A program made the translations under genes and the position numbers. A stretch of 15,105 nt of DNA from an uncultured Muribaculaceae bacterium (lineage in GTDB: Bacteria > Bacteroidota > Bacteroidia > Bacteroidales > Muribaculaceae), in the NCBI GenBank assembly GCA_910586455.1, contig CAJUHX010000048.1, positions 1 through 15,105 on the forward strand. The letters are read 5' to 3'. Below the pieces are notes generated by a model. The model had not been told where the DNA came from. It saw only the letters and a list, made by a program, of their open reading frames with translations, and made no database searches. Below, in pieces: positions 7,049 through 14,479 of the stretch (its first letter is position 1; each line of letters opens with the position of its first letter).

Positions 7049-7070
7049 GACGGCGGGACCCCGTCGCAAC
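7049..7070 (+). repeat. Interspersed palindromic repeat, copy 4
   Basis: GACGGCGGGACCCCGTCGC plus AAC matches copy 2 at 18 of 22 positions and faces copy 3, so the two bound a 99-bp unit (6972-7070) between mutS and the minus-strand terminator. The four upstream bases CTAA also occur next to copy 2. Confidence 0.55.
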
Positions 7071-7110
7071 TATAAAAAATAAGCGGGCACCCCTCGACCG
7101 GGGTGCCCGC
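7071..7110 (-). terminator. Rho-independent terminator of the TPR gene
   Basis: GCGGGCACCCC (7083-7093) and GGGGTGCCCGC (7100-7110) form a perfect 11-bp stem with a 6-base loop. On the minus strand the stem is followed by TTATTTTTTATA, giving a U-rich tail for the gene ending at 7137. No T-run follows on the plus strand, so it serves the minus strand. Confidence 0.85.
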
Positions 7111-7136
7111 AATGCGATGAATGGATGGAGTCCGTT

Positions 7137-7889
7137 TTATTTGCCGGCTGCCATAGCCTTAGCGCGTTCGTAGTATTTGCGGATGTCGCGCTGTGTGCCG
7201 TCGTTATAGTTCGATGCCGAGGGGTCGTTGGGGTCGGCGTCGAAGTAGGGGTTTGCGGCATATTCGGGATAATCCTTGAGGATTTTCTCGAAGCATTCGG
7301 CTTCCTTGGCATAGTTTTTCTGCACGTGATATACGTTGGCAGCTTTTACCAGAGCGAATGGAGCGAGGGCCGCGTTGTCGTCGGCTTTGCCGACAGCTTT
7401 GAGGAAACAATCGAGGGCCTTGTCGAGCTGTTCGATGTTTGCGTAGCAGTTGCCTTTGGCAATGAGTACTCCCACGGGAGCGAGTTCGCCTTTGAGCGAT
7501 GCTGCGTCGAAGTGCTTAATGGCTTCTTCGTATTTTTTGTCCTGATAGAGTAAGATTCCGGCCATGGCTTCGGAGCGCTGAGCGCTTTTGCCGTGCATGC
7601 CTGCGGCCTTGAGGTATAGGGGCAGGGCGAGGGAGTCGGCATTGGCACCTCCTTTGATAAGAGTCATGTCGGCTGTAGCTGCGGCTTCGTCGGCTTTGCG
7701 GTTGTTGGCCTGAGAGATGAAGAACCAGGCTAACGCAGCTACCAGAATTACGGCGAAAGCTACTGTAAGGGCTACGACACGTTTTTTGTTGGCCTTGGCT
7801 TTGGCCAGTAACATTTCACCGGGGTCGCCGGCGTTGTTATCCACTGCCACTTTGGTGGCTTCGGTCTGCTGAGGATTGTTTGTTGCCAT
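7137..7889 (-). CDS. Membrane-anchored tetratricopeptide repeat protein
   Basis: The 250-residue protein has a charged N-terminal cytoplasmic part (about 1-37, ending KAKANKKR), one membrane helix (about 38-58, VVALTVAFAVILVAALAWFF) and a C-terminal helical region with about three tetratricopeptide-like repeats (about 105-133, 139-168 and 178-208), including the typical QDKKYEEAIKHF and QKNYAKEAECFEKILKDYPE. This plan resembles YfgM-like ancillary proteins that work near the Sec translocon, but it is too general to prove that role. TPR repeats mediate protein contacts. The gene is alone on its transcript: a promoter lies about 65 bp upstream and a strong terminator follows. It is divergent from cdd. 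The ATG at 7889 is the only start preceding the charged segment. Confidence 0.85.
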   Translation of the reverse strand: MATNNPQQTEATKVAVDNNAGDPGEMLLAKAKANKKRVVALTVAFAVILVAALAWFFISQANNRKADEAAATADMTLIKGGANADSLALPLYLKAAGMHGKSAQRSEAMAGILLYQDKKYEEAIKHFDAASLKGELAPVGVLIAKGNCYANIEQLDKALDCFLKAVGKADDNAALAPFALVKAANVYHVQKNYAKEAECFEKILKDYPEYAANPYFDADPNDPSASNYNDGTQRDIRKYYERAKAMAAGK

Positions 7890-7953
7890 CTATTTATGAT
7901 AATGTTTTCGGTTTTTATTTCAGTGATTGGTCGGCGTATAGCTTTCCGAACTG

Positions 7954-7961
7954 CAAAAGTA
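7954..7961 (-). promoter_or_regulatory. Promoter -7 element of the TPR gene
   Basis: Minus-strand TACTTTTG matches TAnnTTTG. It lies 64 bp upstream of the ATG. No clear TTG was seen at the -33 distance, so confidence is moderate. Confidence 0.5.
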
Positions 7962-8003
7962 GTGCAAATTTCGCATATCTGAAAATTTTCCGGGGGCTAT
8001 TTT

Positions 8004-8034
8004 TTGTTATAAGCAACAAAAGGCCTTAAATTTG
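8004..8034 (+). promoter_or_regulatory. Promoter of cdd, with overlapping inverted repeat
   Basis: TTG (8004-8006) and TAAATTTG (8027-8034) are 20 bp apart, an excellent consensus match 24 bp before the cdd ATG. TTTTGTT (8002-8008) and AACAAAA (8015-8021) form a perfect 7-bp inverted repeat around the -33 element, which could be an operator or simply AT-rich chance. Confidence 0.72.
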
Positions 8035-8058
8035 CAGTCTAAAACTTTTATATCAGGC

Positions 8059-8532
8059 ATGAAACAGTTTGAAATTACCACCAAGGTTGATGTTCTGGGA
8101 TATGATGAACTTAACTCCGACGAGGAGCTGCTGACTTCGCTTGCCCGCGAGGCTACTGAGCGTTCGTATGCTCCGTACAGCAATTTCCGCGTGGGTGCGG
8201 CTATAGCTCTCGACAATGGCGAGATTGTGACGGGTGCCAATCAGGAGAATGTGGCTTATCCGTCGGGCACCTGTGCTGAGCGTTCGGCGTGCTTTTATGC
8301 GCATGCCCGCTATCCGCAGGCCAAGTTCCGCCGGATAGCAATCGCCGCCCGTGGCACGGACGGCGAGTTTGTGGCCGACCCGGTGGCTCCGTGCGGAGCC
8401 TGCCGTCAGTCGCTGCTGGAGTATGAGATGCTTGCCGGGGGGCCGGTGGAGGTGCTGCTGTGCGGCAAGGACAAGGTGTACCGCTTGCCGTCGGTGGTTT
8501 CGACGCTGCCTCTGGCATTTACTGATTTCTGA
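8059..8532 (+). CDS. cdd: Cytidine deaminase
   Basis: This enzyme hydrolyses cytidine and deoxycytidine to uridine and deoxyuridine in pyrimidine salvage. The 157-residue product has the zinc site of the small homotetrameric class: TCAERSA (Cys72 as ligand, Glu74 as proton shuttle) and PCGACRQ (Cys112 and Cys115). The substrate-binding NFRVGAAI and ANQENVAYPSG segments precede it. Length is slightly above the usual 130-140 because of about 20 extra N-terminal residues (MKQFEITTKVDVLGYDEL), a feature I believe is common in Bacteroidales. The frame opens at 8032, but that TTG lies inside the promoter; the ATG at 8059 is the sensible start. It converges with glgB, with 24 bp between stops and no obvious terminator. 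Confidence 0.95.
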   Translation: MKQFEITTKVDVLGYDELNSDEELLTSLAREATERSYAPYSNFRVGAAIALDNGEIVTGANQENVAYPSGTCAERSACFYAHARYPQAKFRRIAIAARGTDGEFVADPVAPCGACRQSLLEYEMLAGGPVEVLLCGKDKVYRLPSVVSTLPLAFTDF

Positions 8533-8556
8533 CAGGAATATATGCGCGGCTCATAG

Positions 8557-10635
8557 TTATTTCTTTCGGGGGGCGGCGCGCTTTTTGCGCAATACCATGG
8601 CCGAGCGGGCGGGCAGGTAGAGTTTGAGCCATTCCACTCCGGCGGGAGCGTAAAGCTCGTCGTGTTGGGTGAGGTGTTCGACTTTTTCGTCGATGTTGCC
8701 GTAGCCGCCGAAGTCGGGGTTATCGGTGCTGAGTACAGTGCGGTAGCTGCCGGCGGGTGCGAGTATGCCGTAGTCGGTGAACGACTTGGCCGGATTGAAG
8801 TTGAACACAAATACCAGGTCGCCGCGCATGAAGGCGAGAATCTGGTCGTTGTCTTTCTCCCAAAGTTTTCGTATCGGCAGGGCCTGGAAATTGTACACAT
8901 TGCTTACGAGGTGTATTATGGCGTTGTCGAAGTTGTTGAGCCACTCGTATTTGAGCAGACCGTTGTCGACGAGGCTCCATTGGCGGCGTGCGTATTTGTG
9001 GCTCCATCCGTTGCCTTCGCGTGGGAAGTCAATCCATTCGGGGTGGCCCCATTCATTGCCCATGAAGTTGAGGTAGCCTCCGTTGATGCTTGCCAGAGTC
9101 ACCAGTCGTATCATCTTGTGCAGGGCCATGCCTCGGGCCACGGTCATGTCGCCGTCATCCTTGTTCATGTGCCAGTACATTTCTTTGTCGATAAGGCGGA
9201 AAATCACGGTTTTGTCGCCTACCAAAGCCTGGTCGTGGCTTTCGACGTAAGATATAGTCTTTTCGTCGGCGCGGCGGTTGGTGAGTTCCCAGAATATCGA
9301 TGTAGGATGCCAGTCTTCGTCCTTCTTTTCCTTGAGTGTTTTTATCCAGTAGTCGGGAATGCCCATTGCCATTCGGTAGTCGAAGCCAATGCCACCGTCG
9401 GCCACCGGAGTTGCCAGGCCCGGCATTCCGCTCATTTCCTCGGCTATTGTTATGGCCTTGGGGTTTATCTGGTGTATGAGGGTGTTGGCCAGAGTGAGGT
9501 ATGTAATGGCGTTGGTGTCCTGGGCGCCGTTGTAGTAGTCGCCGTATCCGCCGAAGGCCTGTCCGAGGCCATGGTTGTAGTATAGCATCGAAGTGACGCC
9601 GTCGAAGCGGAAACCGTCGAAGTGGTATTCTTCGAGCCAGTATTTGCAGTTGGATAGCAGAAAGTGCAGCACTTCGTTCTTGCCGTAGTCGAAGCAGAGC
9701 GAGTCCCATGCAGGGTGTTCGCGTCGGTTGTCGCCGTAGAAGTAGAGGTCGTAGCTGCCGTCGAGCCGTCCGAGGCCTTCGGCTTCGTTCTTTACGGCGT
9801 GTGAGTGTACAATGTCCATGATTACGGCTATGCCCAGACTGTGTGCGTCGTCGATAAGGTGTTTGAGTTCTTCGGGTGTTCCGAAGCGGCTTGAGGCGGC
9901 GAAGAAATTCGACACGTGGTAGCCGAACGAGCCGTAGTAGGGATGCTCCTGTATGGCCATAATCTGTATGGCGTTGTAGCCGTCGGCGGCTATGCGGGGC
10001 AGTATCTCGGTGCGGAATTCCTCGTAAGTACCCACACCTTCGCGTTCCTGGGCCATGCCTATGTGGCACTCATATATGAGCAGTGGTTTGGTGTCGGGGG
10101 TGAATTTGTCGTGTTCCCATTTATAGGCCGTGGCCGGTTCCCATACCTGAGCCGAGAATATGTTGGTGTGTGGGTCCTGTACCACGCGGTTGGCGTATGC
10201 CGGAATGCGTTCGGCTTTGCCGCCGGGCCATTCCACAATCATTTTATAAAGCTGTCCGTGGCTGATGGCTGTGGCGGGTATGCGTACTTCCCATACACCG
10301 CCGTCGAGTTTTTTGAGTCCGAATTCGGGCCGCTGTTCCCAGTTGGAGAAATCTCCAACCAGAGTTATGGCGGAGGCGTTTGGTGCCCATTCGCGGAATA
10401 TCCATTCGTTGCCGTCGCGATGAAGTCCAAAATATTTGTGGGCGTTGGCAAAGTCGGTAATCGACTTGCAGTTGACGGTCAGGTCGGCGAGTTTCCGGAT
10501 ATAGTCTTGGTGTCGTCCGTTGATTGCGTCGGTATATGGTTCGAGCCAGGGGTCGTTTTTGATTATGGGCAGGAGCTTGGGTTTGCGTGCCGCCGGTTTG
10601 CGGCCCGTCTTTTTATTTTGATTGTCGGTTTTCAT
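8557..10635 (-). CDS. glgB: 1,4-alpha-glucan branching enzyme
   Basis: GlgB makes alpha-1,6 branches in glycogen by cutting an alpha-1,4 chain and re-attaching it. The 692-residue protein has an N-terminal CBM48 domain (about 75-170, with YFGLHRDGNEWIFREWAPNA and VGDFSNW), then the GH13 barrel with DIVHSHAV (region I), GFRFDGVTSM (nucleophile Asp345), TIAEEMSGMPG (acid/base Glu399) and ESHDQ (transition-state Asp468), then an all-beta C-terminal domain. The sequence is of the eukaryote-like GH13 branch (AEEMSGMP is close to the AEDVSGMP of animal and plant enzymes), as in other Bacteroidetes. Both ends are unusually basic: about 20 Lys/Arg-rich residues before KNDPWLEPY, and KKRAAPRKK at the C-terminus. 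The gene is divergent from a secreted alpha-glucan hydrolase, with shared upstream DNA. Confidence 0.96.
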   Translation of the reverse strand: MKTDNQNKKTGRKPAARKPKLLPIIKNDPWLEPYTDAINGRHQDYIRKLADLTVNCKSITDFANAHKYFGLHRDGNEWIFREWAPNASAITLVGDFSNWEQRPEFGLKKLDGGVWEVRIPATAISHGQLYKMIVEWPGGKAERIPAYANRVVQDPHTNIFSAQVWEPATAYKWEHDKFTPDTKPLLIYECHIGMAQEREGVGTYEEFRTEILPRIAADGYNAIQIMAIQEHPYYGSFGYHVSNFFAASSRFGTPEELKHLIDDAHSLGIAVIMDIVHSHAVKNEAEGLGRLDGSYDLYFYGDNRREHPAWDSLCFDYGKNEVLHFLLSNCKYWLEEYHFDGFRFDGVTSMLYYNHGLGQAFGGYGDYYNGAQDTNAITYLTLANTLIHQINPKAITIAEEMSGMPGLATPVADGGIGFDYRMAMGIPDYWIKTLKEKKDEDWHPTSIFWELTNRRADEKTISYVESHDQALVGDKTVIFRLIDKEMYWHMNKDDGDMTVARGMALHKMIRLVTLASINGGYLNFMGNEWGHPEWIDFPREGNGWSHKYARRQWSLVDNGLLKYEWLNNFDNAIIHLVSNVYNFQALPIRKLWEKDNDQILAFMRGDLVFVFNFNPAKSFTDYGILAPAGSYRTVLSTDNPDFGGYGNIDEKVEHLTQHDELYAPAGVEWLKLYLPARSAMVLRKKRAAPRKK

Positions 10636-10670
10636 ACCCTGATGCTTGTGTTTTTGGGTTTAGTAACACA

Positions 10671-10678
10671 CAAACTTA
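10671..10678 (-). promoter_or_regulatory. Promoter -7 element of glgB
   Basis: Minus-strand TAAGTTTG matches TAnnTTTG and lies 35 bp before the glgB ATG. The expected -33 region is AT-rich without a clear TTG. Confidence 0.55.
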
Positions 10679-10718
10679 ACAAAAAAGACTGAATAAATAT
10701 AATTAATTAACACAAATT

Positions 10719-10740
10719 AGTGAAAATAGCTATTTTCGCT
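10719..10740. promoter_or_regulatory. 22-bp near-perfect palindrome, candidate operator
   Basis: The centre GAAAATAGCTATTTTC (10722-10737) is a perfect 16-bp palindrome; adding AGT on the left and GCT on the right extends it to 22 bp with one mismatched pair. It lies between the divergent glgB and neopullulanase promoters, about 40 bp upstream of the former's -7 element and 47 bp before the latter's. Symmetry and position suit a dimeric regulator that controls both genes; the regulator is unknown. The 183-bp gap holds nothing else but the two promoters. Confidence 0.5.
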
Positions 10741-10786
10741 GATGTTGTCACGCCGAGAACCTCTGCTGCGGTATTGATTTTTTTTG

Positions 10787-10794
10787 TACCTTTG
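10787..10794 (+). promoter_or_regulatory. Promoter -7 element of the neopullulanase-like gene
   Basis: TACCTTTG matches TAnnTTTG and lies 24 bp before the ATG. A TTG at 10774-10776 is too close to be the -33 element, and the expected position has only TCTG. Confidence 0.55.
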
Positions 10795-10818
10795 CGAATC
10801 ATACAATTACACTCTTCC

Positions 10819-12687
10819 ATGAAACGATTAAAAGCCTTGGCAGTCGGCCTGGTAGCCGGTGCATTTTCGATTTGTGGCGCAAAATCGGCGCCGAATGTGA
10901 TTTCTAATATAGAGCCTCCTTACTGGTGGACCGGAATGGCCAACGATACCTTGCAGATTATGCTTACGGGCGACAATATTGCCCGTGCGGACTTCTCGGT
11001 GGATTATTCCGGAGTGAAGCTGCTGGAGCAGCTCAGCCTCGACAGCCCCAACTACAAACTGCTGTATCTGACCATTTCTCCCGATACCAGAGCCGGCAAT
11101 ATGCAGCTGCGCTATACACTCGACGGGCGTAAGGCGGCAGTGCCCTACGAGCTGAAGAAGCGCGACCGCGCCGCCTCGGAATACCGTGGCTTCGATGCCG
11201 GCGATGTGCTGTATCTGCTTATGCCCGACCGTTTTGCCAAGGGCATGGACGACAAGGATATCGACATGGCCGATCTGGAATATCCGGTGGCGGCCGAGCG
11301 CCACAACCCCAACTCGCGACACGGCGGCGACATGCGCGGCATACGCAACCATCTGGACTACATCGACTCGCTGGGCGTAACAGCCATCTGGCTGTGCCCG
11401 GTGCTGGAGAACGACATGCCCGGCGGCAGCTATCACGGCTATGCCACCACCGATTATTATAAAATCGACCCGCGCTTCGGCTCTAACAGCGAGTATTCGC
11501 AGCTGGTAAGCGATGCGCATGCCAGGGGCCTGAAAGTGGTGATGGACATGATTTTCAACCACTCGGGCTCCAATCACCCTTGGATGAAGGATGCGCCGTC
11601 GCACGACTGGTTCAACCATCCCGCGCAGGATGTGATGACGAATTACCGCCTCACCACCGTTCACGACCCCTACGTGAGTGAATACGACCTCGACCACACT
11701 GTCAACGGATGGTTCGTGCCCTCGATGCCTGACCTCAACCAGTGCAATCCTCACCTGATGAAATACCTTACCCAGAACTCGATTTGGTGGATTGAGTCGG
11801 CCAAAATCGACGGCATACGCATGGACACCTATCCATACGCCGACATGCGGGCCATGGCCGGCTGGGCCGCCGATGTGCTGCGCGAGTATCCGGTCTTTAA
11901 TATTGTGGGCGAGTGCTGGTACGGCAAAGAATCGGGCGGTGCTTTCTGGCAAGCCGGCAGCAAACTCAATCCGGTAGACACTCACCTGCCCAGTGTTATG
12001 GACTTTTACTTTGTACAGGACGGACGCAAGGCGTTTTATGAAGATACCGACCCATGGCACGGACTGAACGACCTGTACGACCACTTGTCGCAGGACTTCA
12101 TGTACCCTGACCCGCAGCATATACTCACCTTTCTCGACAACCACGACTCGGACCGCTTTCTGCTCGAAGAACCTGAGAATCTCGACAACTGGAAGCAGGC
12201 CATAGCATTTCTGCTGACCTCGCGCGGCATACCGCAGATTTATTATGGAACCGAGCTGCTGATGCACGGCAGCAAAGAGGGCAGCGACGGATATGTGCGC
12301 CTTGATTTTCCCGGCGGTTTCCCCGGCGATAAGGTCGATGCCTTCAAGGCCGAAGGCCGCACGCCGCTGCAGAACGAGGCATGGAACTATATGTCGAAAC
12401 TGCTGCAGTGGCGCCGCAACGAGGCACGCGACATAATGGCCCGTGGCTCGCTTAAGCATTTCATGCCGCAGAACGGCCTGTACGTATATCAGCGCAAGCT
12501 CGGCGACAAGGCGGTGACGGTGATTCTCAACGGTCGCGACAGTGAGCAGACTCTTACTATGGAGCGCACTGTAGAGGCTCTGCCTTACGGCTCGCGTGTG
12601 TATGATATTATCAGCGAAAAACCTGTGACGATAGAGGAAACCATGACTTTTGCGCCACGCCAGATAATGATACTTCAGAACTGGTAA
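10819..12687 (+). CDS. Secreted GH13 neopullulanase/cyclomaltodextrinase, SusA-like
   Basis: This 622-residue glycoside hydrolase should cut alpha-1,4 links in maltooligosaccharides, cyclodextrins or pullulan in the periplasm. Residues 1 to about 24 form a signal peptide (MKRLKALAVGLVAGAF core, likely type I cut near CGAKSA; the cysteine lacks a proper lipobox). An N-terminal beta domain follows (about 25-125, beginning with IEPPYWWTGM, typical of the Cyc-maltodext_N family), then the barrel with VVMDMIFNH, GIRMDTYPYAD (nucleophile Asp336), IVGECWYG (acid/base Glu365) and FLDNHDSDR (Asp443), and a C-terminal beta domain. The length is close to B. thetaiotaomicron SusA. An upstream frame extension to 10720 would precede the promoter and is rejected. 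No susB, susC or susD homologue is next to it; its partner here is divergent glgB. Confidence 0.92.
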   Translation: MKRLKALAVGLVAGAFSICGAKSAPNVISNIEPPYWWTGMANDTLQIMLTGDNIARADFSVDYSGVKLLEQLSLDSPNYKLLYLTISPDTRAGNMQLRYTLDGRKAAVPYELKKRDRAASEYRGFDAGDVLYLLMPDRFAKGMDDKDIDMADLEYPVAAERHNPNSRHGGDMRGIRNHLDYIDSLGVTAIWLCPVLENDMPGGSYHGYATTDYYKIDPRFGSNSEYSQLVSDAHARGLKVVMDMIFNHSGSNHPWMKDAPSHDWFNHPAQDVMTNYRLTTVHDPYVSEYDLDHTVNGWFVPSMPDLNQCNPHLMKYLTQNSIWWIESAKIDGIRMDTYPYADMRAMAGWAADVLREYPVFNIVGECWYGKESGGAFWQAGSKLNPVDTHLPSVMDFYFVQDGRKAFYEDTDPWHGLNDLYDHLSQDFMYPDPQHILTFLDNHDSDRFLLEEPENLDNWKQAIAFLLTSRGIPQIYYGTELLMHGSKEGSDGYVRLDFPGGFPGDKVDAFKAEGRTPLQNEAWNYMSKLLQWRRNEARDIMARGSLKHFMPQNGLYVYQRKLGDKAVTVILNGRDSEQTLTMERTVEALPYGSRVYDIISEKPVTIEETMTFAPRQIMILQNW

Positions 12688-12708
12688 GAACAGGTAATTC
12701 GACGCAGT

Positions 12709-12739
12709 TTGCCTTTGCGGCGGAATTTTCGTAACTTTG
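12709..12739 (+). promoter_or_regulatory. Promoter of the ABC-F gene
   Basis: TTG (12709-12711, within TTTG) and TAACTTTG (12732-12739) are 20 bp apart, a strong match to the Bacteroidetes consensus. The ATG follows 18 bp later, so the leader is short and leaves no room for an antibiotic-sensing attenuator. Confidence 0.75.
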
Positions 12740-12757
12740 TGCAAAATTTATGAATGT

Positions 12758-14386
12758 ATGGTATCAGTCGACGCTCTTACTGTTGAATTCGGGGGCACTA
12801 CCCTGTTCAAGGACATATCTTTTGTAATCAATCCCAAGGACCGCATAGCCCTGATGGGCAAAAACGGCGCCGGCAAAAGCACACTGCTGAAAATTCTGGC
12901 CGGTGTGCGGCAGCCATCGCGCGGCAGTGTGTCGGTGCCCAAGGACTGTACGGTGTGCTATCTGCCACAGCACATGATGACTGAGGACGGACGAACCGTG
13001 TTCGAAGAAGCCTCGCAGGCGTTTGCCCACCTCAAGGAAATGGAGGCGGAGATTGATGCCATGAATCAGGAACTGGCCACACGCACCGACTATGAGAGCG
13101 ACTCCTATATGGCTCTGATTGAGAAGGTGGCCACGGTGAGCGAAAAGTTCTACGCAATCGACATGACTCACTTCGAGGAGGATGTTGAGAAGGCTCTCCT
13201 GGGCCTCGGATTCAAGCGCAGCGATTTCAGCAGGCCTACCTCGGAGTTCTCCGGAGGATGGCGCATGCGCATCGAGCTGGCCAAACTGCTGCTGCAGAAC
13301 CCCGATGTACTGCTGCTTGACGAGCCAACCAACCACCTCGATATCGAGTCGGTGGGATGGCTCGAGGATTTTATCATGAACAGTCCGATGGCTGTGGTGG
13401 TAATCAGCCACGACCGTCGTTTTATCGACAATATCACCACCCGCACCATTGAGGTGACCATGGGTCGGATATACGACTACAAGGCTAATTACAGCCGCTA
13501 TCTGGAACTGCGCAAGGAACGCCGCCAGCAACAGCAGAAGCAGTTCGACGACCAGCAGAAACAGATAGCCGAGGCTCGTGAGTTTATCGAACGCTTCAAG
13601 GGTACCTACTCCAAGACCTATCAGGTGCAGAGCAAGGTCAAGTGGCTTGAGAAACTCGAAATTGTGGAGGTCGACGAAGAAGATACTTCGGCGCTGAGGC
13701 TTAAGTTCCCGCCTTGCCCCCGCAGCGGCAGCTACCCCGTAATAGCCGAAGGGGTAGGGAAGAGCTACGACGGCAAGCAGGTGTTCGCCAACGCTTCGTT
13801 CATCATCGAACGTGGCGACAAAGTGGCCTTTGCGGGTCGGAACGGCGAGGGTAAGTCTACTATGGTCAAGGCTATAATGCGTGAGATTGAGCATCAGGGC
13901 ACGCTTACCCTGGGACATAATGTGCAGATTGGCTATTTTGCCCAGAACAGCGCTTCGATGCTCGACGGTGAACTGACCGTGTTCCAGACAATCGACGACA
14001 TAGCCGTGGGCGATGTGCGCCTGAAGATACGCGACCTCCTCGGTGCCTTTATGTTCGGCGGCGAGGAGAACCAGAAGAAGGTAAAGGTGCTTTCGGGTGG
14101 CGAGCGTGTGCGCCTTTGCCTGATTAAGCTTTTGCTCGAGCCGATAAATCTGCTGATTCTTGACGAACCCACCAACCACCTCGACCTGAAGACCAAGGAC
14201 ATACTCAAGCAGGCCCTGCGCGACTTCGACGGCACGCTTATTCTGGTGAGCCACGACCGCGATTTTCTCGACGGCCTCGTAACCAAGGTCTACGAATTCG
14301 GCGATGGCCGTGTTCGCGAGCATCTTTGCGGCATAAACGAATTTCTTGAAAAGAAAAAGGCCGAAGCGGCAGCTGGCGCTAATTAG
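12758..14386 (+). CDS. ABC-F family ATPase
   Basis: ABC-F proteins are soluble twin-ATPase factors that bind the ribosome's E site; some regulate or rescue translation and others protect against antibiotics. The 542-residue protein has two ATPase domains: GKNGAGKST (34-42), FSGGWRM (164-170), LLLDEPTNHLD (185-195) and SHDR (217-220) in the first; GRNGEGKST (360-368), LSGGERVRL (445-453), ILDEPTNHLDL (467-477) and SHDRDF (498-503) in the second. Between them is the interdomain linker (about 240-310) with the charged helix ELRKERRQQQQKQFDDQQK, which reaches toward the ribosome's tRNA sites. No membrane segments are present, so it is not a transporter. The ATG at 12758 gives the usual N-terminus (MVSVDALTVEFGG). 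The short leader argues for a housekeeping role (Uup/YdiF/EttA-like) rather than inducible resistance. Confidence 0.93.
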   Translation: MVSVDALTVEFGGTTLFKDISFVINPKDRIALMGKNGAGKSTLLKILAGVRQPSRGSVSVPKDCTVCYLPQHMMTEDGRTVFEEASQAFAHLKEMEAEIDAMNQELATRTDYESDSYMALIEKVATVSEKFYAIDMTHFEEDVEKALLGLGFKRSDFSRPTSEFSGGWRMRIELAKLLLQNPDVLLLDEPTNHLDIESVGWLEDFIMNSPMAVVVISHDRRFIDNITTRTIEVTMGRIYDYKANYSRYLELRKERRQQQQKQFDDQQKQIAEAREFIERFKGTYSKTYQVQSKVKWLEKLEIVEVDEEDTSALRLKFPPCPRSGSYPVIAEGVGKSYDGKQVFANASFIIERGDKVAFAGRNGEGKSTMVKAIMREIEHQGTLTLGHNVQIGYFAQNSASMLDGELTVFQTIDDIAVGDVRLKIRDLLGAFMFGGEENQKKVKVLSGGERVRLCLIKLLLEPINLLILDEPTNHLDLKTKDILKQALRDFDGTLILVSHDRDFLDGLVTKVYEFGDGRVREHLCGINEFLEKKKAEAAAGAN

Positions 14387-14406
14387 CTATATTATATAGT
14401 AGAGAT

Positions 14407-14458
14407 AAAAGCGATGGCACGACCTCCCGCTGTACGGGGGCGTGCCATCGCTTTTTTT
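14407..14458. terminator. Strong bidirectional terminator
   Basis: AAAAGCGATGGCACG (14407-14421) and CGTGCCATCGCTTTT (14441-14455) form a perfect 15-bp stem, with an inner CCCG/CGGG pairing in the loop region. T7 follows on the plus strand; on the minus strand the stem is followed by TTTT, then ATCTCTAC. It lies between the converging ABC-F and NlpE-like genes and should stop both, the plus strand better. Confidence 0.9.
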
Positions 14459-14479
14459 ACTTTTTTTGCCTGTCGGCGA

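Noticed and set aside
8662..9585. A 307-codon open frame on the plus strand
   Set aside because: Antisense to glgB, Val-rich, no domain.
9593..9603. GTGACGCCGTC, matching the repeat core
   Set aside because: It lies inside glgB and encodes the conserved catalytic segment DGVTS on the minus strand, and the palindrome is incomplete; likely chance.
10744..10760. GTTGTCACGCCGAGAAC as a fifth, degenerate repeat copy
   Set aside because: Only the two ends of a unit match, and a deletion of about 8 bp must be assumed.
10828..12744. A 638-codon open frame on the minus strand
   Set aside because: It is a shadow of the neopullulanase gene. The composition (Val, His, Arg-rich, no domain) is typical of an antisense frame opened by codon bias.
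12764..14323. A 519-codon open frame on the minus strand
   Set aside because: It mirrors the ABC-F gene and has no recognisable motif; the plus-strand frame has all ATPase motifs.
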